Positions 52,037 to 60,631 of a stretch of 64,000 nucleotides of DNA are shown here, in pieces; position 1 is the stretch's first letter, and the number at the start of each line of letters is the position of its first letter. Position numbers and translations under genes: made by a program. Under the pieces are notes generated by a model. That model was not told the origin of the DNA and made no database searches. It saw nothing but the letters and a program-made list of their open reading frames with translations. Origin of the DNA: CAZMVY01 sp964617875 (GTDB lineage Bacteria; Planctomycetota; Phycisphaerae; UBA1845; PWPN01); the NCBI GenBank assembly GCA_964617875.1, contig CAZUAI010000002.1:1-64000 (forward strand). Direction: 5' to 3'.

Positions 52037-52456
52037 ATGTCCGTCGAAATCGACATCCGCTACGAAGGCGACCTGCGCTGCACCGCGACGCACCTGCAAT
52101 CCGGCAACACCCTCACGACCGACGCCCCGCGTGACAACGGCGGCAAGGGCGAGGCGTTCTCGCCGACCGATCTCGTCGCCACTGGCGTCGGCACGTGCAT
52201 CGTCACGATCATGGGCCTCGTCGCCCAGCGTGCCGGGCTTGACCTCGCCGGCACGAAGGTCCACGTGGTGAAGGAGATGGTCGCCGCGCCGATCCGCCGG
52301 ATCGGCGTCATCCGCGTAACCGTCACCGTGCCCGGCGGGAGCCGTTTCGCCGCGGCCGATCGCGAGAAGATCGAGCGCGCCGCCGCCCTCTGCCCCGCCA
52401 AGCAGAGCCTCCACCCGGACGTCAAGGTCGAGGTCCACTTCGTCTACGAGGAGTAG
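52037..52456 (+). CDS. OsmC/Ohr-family peroxidase-like protein
   Basis: A 139-residue OsmC-fold protein. The two redox cysteines are C54 (GVGTCIVTIMG) and C119 (AALCPAKQSL), the layout for organic hydroperoxide reduction. Typical features are FSPTDLVATGVGTC and a central helix. It lies 82 bp after the URO-D-like gene and has AGGAGG 8 nt before the ATG. A TATACT -10-like sequence is at 51989-51994. The physiological peroxide is unknown. Confidence 0.92.
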   Translation: MSVEIDIRYEGDLRCTATHLQSGNTLTTDAPRDNGGKGEAFSPTDLVATGVGTCIVTIMGLVAQRAGLDLAGTKVHVVKEMVAAPIRRIGVIRVTVTVPGGSRFAAADREKIERAAALCPAKQSLHPDVKVEVHFVYEE

Positions 52457-52563
52457 CTGCGCCCGGCTCCCGTGACTGTTCGCCCGGGGCGGCACGTCCG
52501 CGGCGCGGCGATGCCACCGGAGGCCGTTTCGGTTATCATCGCCGTCCGGCAAGGAGATGTGCT

Positions 52564-54192
52564 ATGGCCACGCGCGTGAACGCCCCCGCCCCGGTTTTTC
52601 CGAAAGCCGACGCCGTGCCCGAGGCCGCGCGGCAGGCCTACTACCTACAGGGGGCGCGTTACCTGATGGACGGCAAGGTCCACGACTGGACGGGGCCGTG
52701 CCAGGAGGTTCTCTCGCCCGTCTGCCTCGACGAAGGCTCCGGCCCTGCCCCGTTCAAGCTCGGGCGCTACCCGCTCATGACACGCACGGAGTCGATGGAG
52801 GCCCTCGACGCCGCGTGCCGGGCCTACGGCAAGGGCCGCGGCCCGTGGCCCGCCATGTCCGTCCACGAGCGGATCCGCTGCGTCGAGGCGTTCATCCCGC
52901 GCATGCAGGCCGTGCGCGACGAGGTCGTCCGCCTGCTGATGTGGGAGATCGGCAAGACCCTGGCGGACTCGCAGAAGGAGTTCGACCGCACGGTCGAGTA
53001 CATCCGCGACACCGTCGAGGCCCTCAAGGAACTCGACCGCACCAGCTCGCGATTCGCCATCGAGCAGGGCTTCGTCGCGCAGATCCGCCGCAGCCCGCTC
53101 GGCGTCGCCCTCTGCATGGGGCCGTTCAACTACCCGCTCAACGAGACGTTCACGACGCTCATCCCCGCCCTCATCATGGGCAACACGGTCATCTTCAAGC
53201 CGCCGAAGTACGGCGTGCTGCTCCACGCCCCCCTGCTTCGGGCCTTCGCCGACTCGTTCCCGCCGGGCGTCGTCAACACGATCTACGGCGAGGGCCCCGT
53301 CATCGTCGGCCCGCTGATGGAGAGCGGCCGGATCGATGTCCTCGCCTTCATCGGCTCGGCAAAGGTCGCCGCGATCCTGAAGCACCAGCACCCGCGTCCG
53401 AACCGCCTGCGCTGCATCCTGGGCCTCGAGGCCAAGAACCCCGCGGCGATCCTCCCGGACGCCGACCTCGACCTCGCCGTCCGGGAATGCGTCCTCGGCG
53501 CCTACTCGTACAACGGCCAGCGATGCACGGCGGCCAAGATCGTCTTCGTCCATCGCGGCGTCGCCGATGTCTTCGCGCGCGCGTTCGCCGACGCCGTCGG
53601 CCGGCTCGTCGTCGGCATGCCCTGGGAGGACGGCGTGCAGATCACCCCGCTCCCGGAAGACGGCAAACCGCAATGGCTCAAGGGACTCGTTGACGAGGCG
53701 GTAGCCGCCGGGGCGAAACTGCTCAACGCCGGCGCGGCAACGATCGACCGGACGCTTTTCTACCCGGCCGTACTCTACCCTGCCGACCCGAAGACGCGCA
53801 TCGGCCAGGTCGAGCAGTTCGGCCCCGTCACACCGATCGTGCCCTACGACGACGAGCAGGAGGTCATCGACTGGGCGACCGAATCGCCGGTGGGCCAGCA
53901 GGCCGCCGTCTTCGGCGCCGACGCGAGGCGCGTCAGCCGGCTCATCGACGCTCTGGTCAACCAGGTCTGCCGTGTGAACATCAACAGCCAGTGCCAGCGC
54001 GGGCCGGACAAGTTCCCCTTCACCGGCCGCAAGGACTCGGCCGAGGGCACGCTCTCCGTGTCCGACGCCCTGCGGGTCTTCTCGATCCGGAGCGTCGTCG
54101 CCGCCAAGGCCACGGACGCCAACGAGCAGATCATCTCTGCGATCGTCACCGGAAGGCACTCGAAGTTCCTCTCGACGGATTTCATCTTCTGA
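52564..54192 (+). CDS. gapN: NADP-dependent glyceraldehyde-3-phosphate dehydrogenase (non-phosphorylating)
   Basis: Aldehyde dehydrogenase of the GapN group that oxidises glyceraldehyde 3-phosphate to 3-phosphoglycerate with NADP+. The 542-residue protein has MGPFNYPLNETFTTLIPALIMGNTVIFKPPKYGVL, the catalytic pair E in ILGLEAKNPAA and C in YNGQRCTAAKIVF. A GapN-like end, NSQCQRGPDKFPFTGRKDSAEGTLSVSDALRVFSIRSVVAAK, supports the subgroup. AAGGAG precedes the ATG. A semialdehyde dehydrogenase is the alternative. It sits between osmC and uxaE on the same strand. Confidence 0.88.
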   Translation: MATRVNAPAPVFPKADAVPEAARQAYYLQGARYLMDGKVHDWTGPCQEVLSPVCLDEGSGPAPFKLGRYPLMTRTESMEALDAACRAYGKGRGPWPAMSVHERIRCVEAFIPRMQAVRDEVVRLLMWEIGKTLADSQKEFDRTVEYIRDTVEALKELDRTSSRFAIEQGFVAQIRRSPLGVALCMGPFNYPLNETFTTLIPALIMGNTVIFKPPKYGVLLHAPLLRAFADSFPPGVVNTIYGEGPVIVGPLMESGRIDVLAFIGSAKVAAILKHQHPRPNRLRCILGLEAKNPAAILPDADLDLAVRECVLGAYSYNGQRCTAAKIVFVHRGVADVFARAFADAVGRLVVGMPWEDGVQITPLPEDGKPQWLKGLVDEAVAAGAKLLNAGAATIDRTLFYPAVLYPADPKTRIGQVEQFGPVTPIVPYDDEQEVIDWATESPVGQQAAVFGADARRVSRLIDALVNQVCRVNINSQCQRGPDKFPFTGRKDSAEGTLSVSDALRVFSIRSVVAAKATDANEQIISAIVTGRHSKFLSTDFIF

Positions 54193-54326
54193 GGAGGATG
54201 TTCGTTGTTCGACGCCCACGTCGAGTTGCCCGGTTGCCCGGTTCCTCCGTCCCCGGCACTCCGTCCCGGACCTTCGTCACCCGGCGCTCAGCCCTCAGCC
54301 CTCAGCACTCGATGGAGAAGCACACA

Positions 54327-55856
54327 ATGACCGACGAACGCTCCGCATCGAAAGCCGCCATGCTCGCCCGAACCACCGGCCACCACGTCTACGAGGCCTC
54401 CGTCTCGCTCGCGGAGGACAAGATCCTCGCGCTGGCCCGGGACGGACGCAGCAAGCGGCTTCTTGTCGCCGCCCCGCGCGACCGCCAGGCGCCGTTCAAC
54501 CAGTTCCGCGGCAAGCGCCTCGAAGCGGTCGATGAAGGCACGAAGATCGAGGTCGCCATCCTCCTCCCCGCCCACGACGTCGCCAAGGCGCTGCGGCAAC
54601 TGCTGCCGTGGACGCGGCCCCAGGTCGTCGGCCTCCGCCGTTCCGTCGGTCTGGGAGACCGCCTCGGCCTCGCGACGCCCGGCCACGTCCGCGCCGTCCG
54701 GGGCACGGGCTGCGTGCCGTACTTCGCCCAGCAGTCCGCCCGCGAGATGGCGCGGACACGGCGCACTCCCGAGCAGGTCATCGACGCGGCCACATGGGGC
54801 GTCTTCGAGGCCGGCTGGCGCGACGGGTTCGGCAGCGACGCCGACCACCTCAAGACGACGGCCGACATCGACGCCTGCGTCGCGGCCGGTTTCACGATGT
54901 TCACCATCGACCCCGGCGACCACGTCGAGAGCGGCGCGGACACGGCCGACCCCTCCGCCCTGCCGGGCGCCGTGGAGGTCCTTCCGTGGAACGACCTCGA
55001 AACGACCGTGATGGACTTTCGCGAGATGTACGTCGGGCAGCCGATTGCGCTCGACGGCGGCCCTGCGGTCACATTCACCGAGAACACGCTGGCCCGCGCC
55101 GCGATCAAGTACGGCGGGGCGATCGCCCACACCGTCCGCCTGTTCCGCCACCTCAAGACGCGGATGGGATCGCGGCCGTTCGAGCTGGAGGTCTCCGTGG
55201 ACGAGACGGCCACGCCCACGTCCCCCGCCGAGCACTACCTCATCGCGTCGGAGCTGAAACGCCTCGGCGTCCGGTGGGTCGGCCTCGCCCCGCGTTTCGT
55301 CGGCGAGTTCGAGAAGGCGATCGACTACAAGGGCAGTCTCGAGGCGTTCGAACGTTCCTTCGCCGAACACGTCGCCGTCGCCCGGACGCTGGGCCCGTAC
55401 AAGCTGAGCATCCACTCCGGCAGCGACAAGTTCGCGATCTATCCCATCGCCGCCCGCCTCGCCGGTGAGATGATCCACGTCAAGACCGCCGGCACCAGCT
55501 ACCTCGAGGCCCTCCGCGTCGTCGCCCGCAGGCGGCCCGACCTCTTCCGGCAGATCCTCGATTTCGCCTTCACCCGCTTCGACGCCGACCGCGCGAGCTA
55601 CCACATCTCCGCAAACGCCGGCACGATCCCCCGTTCAGAGGACCTGGCCGACGAACAACTCGAGGGTCTCCTGAACAACAACGACGGCCGCCAGCTGCTC
55701 CACGTGACGTATGGGTCCGTTCTGACGGCCACAACGCCGGATCATAAAGCCCTCTTCCGCGACGAGATCCTCCATACGCTGCTGGACCACGAAGACGAGC
55801 ACTACGCGGTCCTGGAGGCTCACCTCGCCCGGCACGCGCGACCGTTTGCGGGATAG
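54327..55856 (+). CDS. uxaE: Tagaturonate epimerase UxaE-like
   Basis: A 509-residue protein of the UxaE family, which converts D-tagaturonate to D-fructuronate in galacturonate breakdown. Supporting segments are MLARTTGHHVYEASVSLAEDK, GLGDRLGLATPGHVRAV, QQSAREMARTRRTPEQVIDAATWGVFEAGWRDGFGSDADHLKTTADIDACVAAGFTMFTIDPGDHV, and LSIHSGSDKFAIYPIAARLAGEMIHVKTAGTSYLEALRVV. Length agrees with the family. The ATG at 54327 has GGAGAAG 9 nt upstream and is preferred to the ATG at 54312. It follows gapN by 134 bp. No other uronate genes are in the window. Confidence 0.85.
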   Translation: MTDERSASKAAMLARTTGHHVYEASVSLAEDKILALARDGRSKRLLVAAPRDRQAPFNQFRGKRLEAVDEGTKIEVAILLPAHDVAKALRQLLPWTRPQVVGLRRSVGLGDRLGLATPGHVRAVRGTGCVPYFAQQSAREMARTRRTPEQVIDAATWGVFEAGWRDGFGSDADHLKTTADIDACVAAGFTMFTIDPGDHVESGADTADPSALPGAVEVLPWNDLETTVMDFREMYVGQPIALDGGPAVTFTENTLARAAIKYGGAIAHTVRLFRHLKTRMGSRPFELEVSVDETATPTSPAEHYLIASELKRLGVRWVGLAPRFVGEFEKAIDYKGSLEAFERSFAEHVAVARTLGPYKLSIHSGSDKFAIYPIAARLAGEMIHVKTAGTSYLEALRVVARRRPDLFRQILDFAFTRFDADRASYHISANAGTIPRSEDLADEQLEGLLNNNDGRQLLHVTYGSVLTATTPDHKALFRDEILHTLLDHEDEHYAVLEAHLARHARPFAG

Positions 55857-55972
55857 CGCGAACGACAGGCGGCACGACCACGCCGAGAGACCGCACCGTT
55901 TCGCCGGCAACCCCACGGACGGCGAGCGCGCCTGCGGCCACGGCGGACCGCCCGGTTCGGACAAGGCAGGCT

Positions 55973-57433
55973 CTATCGCGCGGGCGCCCTTCCGGTTGTC
56001 GGAACGGCCGGATTGGGCCGTGGCATGGCGGCGTTCACGGACTGCCGCCAGGCAGCGAGACGCCGGCGAAGCTCGGCCGTCTGTTCCGCAAACTGCCCGG
56101 CGACGTCGATCTTCTCGCCCGGGTCGGCCGTCAAACGGTACAGCTCCGCGCGGCCGTCCTCGAAGTACTCCAGCAGCTTCCAGTCGCGCGTGCGGATGGC
56201 GCCGACGGGCGTCGTGGTGTCATAGTAGTGGGGAAAGTGGAAATACAGCTCTTCGCGATCGAGCTTCGACGCCGGGTCTCTCAGGAGCCCGGTCAAGTCA
56301 ACGCCGTCCGTCGTTGTCCGGCCCGGCGGCGTAACGCGGGCGACCGCCAGCAGCGTCGGGCACAGGTCGGTCAGCACGACCGGTTCGTTGCACACGGCCG
56401 CCGCGGGCGTGACGCCCGGCCACCGCACGATCAGCGGCACGCGAAGACCGCCCTCGTAGCAGGAACCTTTGCCCGAACGCAGCGGGAAGTTGCTGGTCAC
56501 GGGCGTGGGACGTCCCGACTTCCGGTCCGTGCCGATGAAACCCCCGTTGTCGCTGGCGAAGATTACAATCGTATCGTCTTCCCGCCCGCGAGCCCGCAGG
56601 GAGGCCATCACCCGGCCGACGCTGTCGTCAAGGCTCTTGACCATGGCGGCGTACGTCGCATCCCGATGATGCATCCCGGGTCGCAGCCGCTGCTCGAAGT
56701 GCCGCACATCGTCGCTCTTCGCTTCGGCGGGCACGTGCGGCGCATGGTGGGCCAGGTACAGGAAGAACGGCCGGCCCTCGGCGTGATCGAGCACGCGCAC
56801 GGCCTCGTCGGTCAGGCGGTCGGTGAGATACTCGCCCGGCCTGCCGAACTCGAGGTGAGGCACGTACCGCATCGGGCCCTTTCCCTGATACGGGCCGCGG
56901 TAGGGCCAGAAGTAGGTCGTCGGCGCGCCCCAGTGGGTGCCGCCGATATTCACGTCGAAGCCGTGCGTCTCAGGAGAATGGTCCGCATCGCCGAGGTGCC
57001 ATTTGCCCACGAGCGCCGTGAGGTAGCCGGCATCCTGAAGATGCCGGGCCAGCGTCGCCTCCGTATGGGGCAAGTTGGGCAGCGAGTGCCCCTCGAGCAG
57101 CTTTCGATCGCCGGGGCCCTGCAATGCCGCCTCGGACCACGTGGTCATCTGGAGCCGGGCCGGGGCCCTGCTGGTCAGAAGAGCGGCTCGCGACGGCGAA
57201 CAGACCGGGGCGGGGGCATAGGCCTGCGTGAAACGGACACCGTCCCGTGCAAGCCGGTCGATGTGCGGCGTCTCGACGAGATCGCCCCCGTTGCACCCGA
57301 CGTCGGCCCAGCCGTGGTCGTCCGCGAGGATCAGAACGATGTTGGGACGGCCCTGGCCGAGGGCCTGCGCCATCGCAACACCCAGCCAGATGCCAACCGC
57401 CATCACAATTGGAGTGGCAACCGATCGGCCCAT
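55973..57433 (-). CDS. Secreted sulfatase (S1 family)
   Basis: Arylsulfatase-like sulfohydrolase of 486 residues for desulfating polysaccharides. A signal peptide (IVMAVGIWLGVAMAQALG) precedes the metal motif NIVLILADDHGWADVGCNGG. The maturation motif C-S-P-S-R in APVCSPSRAALLTSRA gives the formylglycine site, and GKWHLGDADHSPETHGFD and FASDNGG complete the active site. A formylglycine-generating enzyme must exist elsewhere. AGGTGA lies before the ATG. It is convergent with uxaE. Substrate could be a sulfated galactan, carrageenan or ulvan. Confidence 0.93.
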   Translation of the reverse strand: MGRSVATPIVMAVGIWLGVAMAQALGQGRPNIVLILADDHGWADVGCNGGDLVETPHIDRLARDGVRFTQAYAPAPVCSPSRAALLTSRAPARLQMTTWSEAALQGPGDRKLLEGHSLPNLPHTEATLARHLQDAGYLTALVGKWHLGDADHSPETHGFDVNIGGTHWGAPTTYFWPYRGPYQGKGPMRYVPHLEFGRPGEYLTDRLTDEAVRVLDHAEGRPFFLYLAHHAPHVPAEAKSDDVRHFEQRLRPGMHHRDATYAAMVKSLDDSVGRVMASLRARGREDDTIVIFASDNGGFIGTDRKSGRPTPVTSNFPLRSGKGSCYEGGLRVPLIVRWPGVTPAAAVCNEPVVLTDLCPTLLAVARVTPPGRTTTDGVDLTGLLRDPASKLDREELYFHFPHYYDTTTPVGAIRTRDWKLLEYFEDGRAELYRLTADPGEKIDVAGQFAEQTAELRRRLAAWRQSVNAAMPRPNPAVPTTGRAPAR

Positions 57434-57567
57434 ACGTCACCTGCGGGCTCCCGAACATGCCGACAATCCGACCGCAAGGCACGCGCCAAGTCAGGGGCAC
57501 GTGCCCCGGCGGACACGTGCCCCATGGTAAAGCGTAGGCCCTGCGGACAAGTGCGGCAAGCCGCACG

Positions 57568-58581
57568 CTAGGACGAACAGGCCGGAAGCCGGTTCGGTCC
57601 GTTGAAACACGACGCCAGTTTGGTGAAGTCGTTCAGGTCGATGTCGCCGTCCTCGTCACCATCGAGGCAGGTGCAATTCCGCGGGTTCCCCGATTCGCTC
57701 CACGGATTGTTCGGCCCGTTGAAACACGCCTGAAAGCTCGTGAAGTCGTTCAGGTCCACGTCCCGGTCGGCGTCCAGATCACCGTATACCGCCGGGCAGG
57801 TCGGATCCTCCTGCGGATCGGGATGGCTGATCACGGTGTAGAAGTTCACAAGGTAGGGCGAGTTTCTGCCCTGTTCGGGATGGTTGTTCAGGTTGATGTT
57901 TCCCTTGGCGCCGATGAGAATCTGCCGGGTCGTCATGGAGACGGTCGGGTAGCGGGAGGTGATGGCCCAGCAGTCACCCAGCGGATCCCCGCAGTAGTTG
58001 ATGAACGCCCAGAAGCTGTGCGTCAGGTGAGTGAACGTACCGGTGTTCGGGTTGAACGCGAGCACGCGGGCCGCCGTGTGCGTCAGTTGATTGCCCGTGT
58101 ACATGCCGCGGTCGAAGACGACGCAGACCCGGTTCAGGGCATCGACGGCGATGTTGACCCGCGGTTTGGTGACGTCCGCCCAGTACTCGGCAAAGTCGTC
58201 CGTGTCGGCGCCGACGCCGCCATGGGCCGCCGTCAACTCCGTCACGTTCGCCTGGCCCACGTAGGTCCGCGTGCGGGTGTCCCAGACAGCGACGGTGACG
58301 ACCCTCGTTCGGTCGCTGCCGTACCAGCCCCCGGTCGTGTGCCCGGCCAGAAACAGGTAGTGGCTGTTGATGTGGCTGGCGATGCGATCGGCATCTCCGC
58401 GTTCGGTTGTGATGAAGCTCAGCCTGTTTCCGAGGCTGTCCTTCAGGTTCGGATCATTCATGGGGATGTCGCCCAGAAAGTTGCCGTCGTTGTCGTAGAA
58501 CCGGAACAGGCCGTTGACGCCGTTTTCGGAGCATATCGGGCAACGGATGGCGAACCCGGACCTGTCCCCGCGCGAGGTCAT
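57568..58581 (-). pseudogene. Dockerin-tailed protein lacking its N-terminus
   Basis: A 337-residue frame, from the ATG at 58581, with no signal peptide. The body (FRFYDNDGNFLGDIPMNDPNLKDSLGN, HYLFLAGHTTGGWYGSDRTRVVTVAVWDTRTRTYVG, AVDALNRVCVVFDRG) looks like the middle of a propeller or repeat protein. The tail has the two EF-hand-like loops DLDADRDVDLNDFTSFQACF and DEDGDIDLNDFTKLASCF and ends CFNGPNRLPACSS. The open frame continues upstream but overlaps maf in another frame. Secreted relatives need a leader, so a 5' truncation is likely. A genuine short, non-exported protein is the alternative. Confidence 0.6.
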
Positions 58582-58666
58582 GATCTCGTGCGAACTGGTG
58601 GTGCGAAACTCGTGCGGCGCCAAGATGCACGAGCCCCCCGCCGTCGCGAGCGGAGCAGATCGACGT

Positions 58667-59284
58667 TCACTCCGCTTTCCCTTTGGGGCGGCCACGCCGT
58701 GCATCGCACATGCGGCCGAAGGCGTCGAGCATGCCGCCGAGCAGCTCCAGCGGCAGGCCGACGACGTTCGAGAAGCTGCCGTCGATCCGCTCGACGAAGG
58801 CGTCGCCGTGATCCTGGATGCCGTAGGCCCCCGCCTTGCCCCGCCAGGCACCGTCGGCGATGTAGCGGTCCATCGCCTCGGGCGGCATGGACCGCATCGT
58901 GACGCGTGTGACGTCGTGCCGGATGAGCCGACGACCGGTGACGACGTCGAAGAGTGTCACGCCCGTGATGACCTCGTGCGTCGTCCCGGCCAGCGTGCCG
59001 AGGATGCGTCGTGCGTCGTCGTCGTCGGCGGGCTTGCCGAAGACGCGTCCGCGGTATGCCACGATCGTGTCGGCGGCGAGCACGATGCCGTCGCCGGCCG
59101 TCCCCGCGACGCTGCGAGCCTTGAAGTAGCTCGACGCCTCCGCGTGCTGGGGCGGCGACCCGTGCGACGCGGGCGTGTCCGGCTCCTCGAACGGCGGCAC
59201 GCGCACCTCGAAGGAATAGCCCTCCTCGCGGAGCAGTTCCGCCCGCCGGGGGCTCGCCGAAGCCAGGATGAGTCGCGCACACAT
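58667..59284 (-). CDS. maf: Maf-like nucleoside triphosphate pyrophosphatase
   Basis: House-cleaning enzyme that hydrolyses modified or canonical NTPs (dTTP/UTP or m7GTP) to monophosphates. The 205-residue protein begins RLILASASPRRAELLREEGYSFEV, then has VLAADTIVAYRGRVFGKPADDDDARRILGTLAGTTHEVITGV and GKAGAYGIQDHGDAFVERIDGSFSNVVGLPL, the standard Maf motifs. AGGGGGA precedes the ATG. A TATACT -10-like sequence lies at 59323-59328 on this strand. It is directly upstream of the truncated dockerin gene. Confidence 0.95.
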   Translation of the reverse strand: MCARLILASASPRRAELLREEGYSFEVRVPPFEEPDTPASHGSPPQHAEASSYFKARSVAGTAGDGIVLAADTIVAYRGRVFGKPADDDDARRILGTLAGTTHEVITGVTLFDVVTGRRLIRHDVTRVTMRSMPPEAMDRYIADGAWRGKAGAYGIQDHGDAFVERIDGSFSNVVGLPLELLGGMLDAFGRMCDARRGRPKGKAE

Positions 59285-59376
59285 GCCGTTGCCATTCCCC
59301 CTGTCGCCCGGACGGCACGTTCAGTATACCGCACGGCGCAGGGCATTTCTCGCCTCTTGTTGCGGGCCGGGCCGGT

Positions 59377-59405
59377 TTGACAACGCGCCGCCTAATCGGT
59401 CCAAT
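59377..59405 (+). promoter_or_regulatory. Promoter of the GT4 gene, near-leaderless
   Basis: TTGACA (59377-59382), a 17-bp spacer and TCCAAT (59400-59405). The predicted start at about 59411-59412 leaves about 5 nt before the ATG at 59417 and no room for a ribosome site. Confidence 0.6.
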
Positions 59406-59416
59406 CCCGATGCGCC

Positions 59417-60526
59417 ATGGCCGACGAACTGGATCAGTCCCTTGTCCCGCCGGCAGCAGGGCCGCGCGTGCTGCTGGTCGTCGATGACGAATCGTTGACC
59501 CGGTTCGGCGCGGTTCCGAAGCATATCGTGGTCGGCCTGGCCGACGCCGCCGTCCGCGTGACGATCCTCGCCCGCACCGTCCGCCCGCCGAACGCCCTGG
59601 AACTCGGCCCCTGCGCGGCGATCCACGATCCGCCGCGGCGACTCGAGTTCCGGCCGTGCCTGCCGGAAGAGGCGGCCGAGGACGCCCGCGAGGGGAAATA
59701 CGACATGGTGCAGTGCCTCTCCGTGGCCCTGCTGGAGCGCATGCTGCGTTGTCCGGAGCTGGACCGCGTGCCCATGTCGGCCCACATCACCGACTCGGCG
59801 GATCTGGCACGATGGGCCTCGGTCGGCGGCGTCCGGTCGCGGTTGTGGGCGCTGCCCGCCACGCCGACGCTCTTCAAGAGCGTTCTCGACAGCAAGACCG
59901 TTCGCAGCCGCTGCATCAAGCTGGTCCGTCTGGCGGTCATCGGACGGGCGGGCTCGACGATCATGCCCGGGCCGGACCACATCCCGTCGGCCATCATCAT
60001 GACGCCGCTGACGCCCGACTGCGGCCTGGTGCAGGTCCTTCACGCCATGCAGATCGTCGCCGCGACGCACCCGGAGGGCACGCTGTTCGTCCTTGGTCAG
60101 GGCCCGGCGGAACACCAGTTGCGGCATCTGGCGCAGGAACTCGGGCTCCAGCAGTCGGTGGTGTTCTTCGGCGAGACCTCGCAATGGGCCGAGGCCCTTC
60201 TGGGGTGCGACATCGTCGTGATGCCGAAGGCCCCCGGCCGGTGGTCGAGCCACGCGCTCGAAGCGATGGCGGCCGGGCGGGTGATCCTGGCTGCGCGGGG
60301 CGGCGAAGAAGACTACCTGGTGGATGACCAGACCGCTCTGCTGTTTGACCCGAAGGATGTGTCGAACCTCTCGACCTGCTGGCACCGTCTGCTGACAGAT
60401 CCGGAGACGGCCCGCCGTCTGGGCACAGCCGCCCGGCAGTTCGTCAAGACATACCACAGCCCCAGCATCATGGCCGACGCGCTGCTCGAACTCTATGCGG
60501 AAGCGCGGGCCAAGGTGTCCCCCTGA
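59417..60526 (+). CDS. GT4-like glycosyltransferase
   Basis: A 369-residue GT-B protein. The C-terminal donor half is clear: LFVLGQGPAEHQLRHLAQELGLQQSVVFFG, then DIVVMPKAPGRWSSHALEAMAAGRVILAARGGEEDYLVDDQTALLFDPKD, with the SHALEAMAAGR pattern of GT4. The N-terminal half is less conserved and lacks the usual GGxE motif. The acceptor is unknown. No Shine-Dalgarno is visible and the promoter places the transcript start just ahead of the ATG. It is 105 bp upstream of the gspE-like gene. Confidence 0.82.
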   Translation: MADELDQSLVPPAAGPRVLLVVDDESLTRFGAVPKHIVVGLADAAVRVTILARTVRPPNALELGPCAAIHDPPRRLEFRPCLPEEAAEDAREGKYDMVQCLSVALLERMLRCPELDRVPMSAHITDSADLARWASVGGVRSRLWALPATPTLFKSVLDSKTVRSRCIKLVRLAVIGRAGSTIMPGPDHIPSAIIMTPLTPDCGLVQVLHAMQIVAATHPEGTLFVLGQGPAEHQLRHLAQELGLQQSVVFFGETSQWAEALLGCDIVVMPKAPGRWSSHALEAMAAGRVILAARGGEEDYLVDDQTALLFDPKDVSNLSTCWHRLLTDPETARRLGTAARQFVKTYHSPSIMADALLELYAEARAKVSP

Positions 60527-60631
60527 ATGGCGAATGACGACCCGCAGCGAGTGGACGCGGGTGCATTGCGTGACTAACCTACCGAGGGGTTGTTTCACGG
60601 AGGCCGGACGAGCGGACAGGAGCCAGAGATC

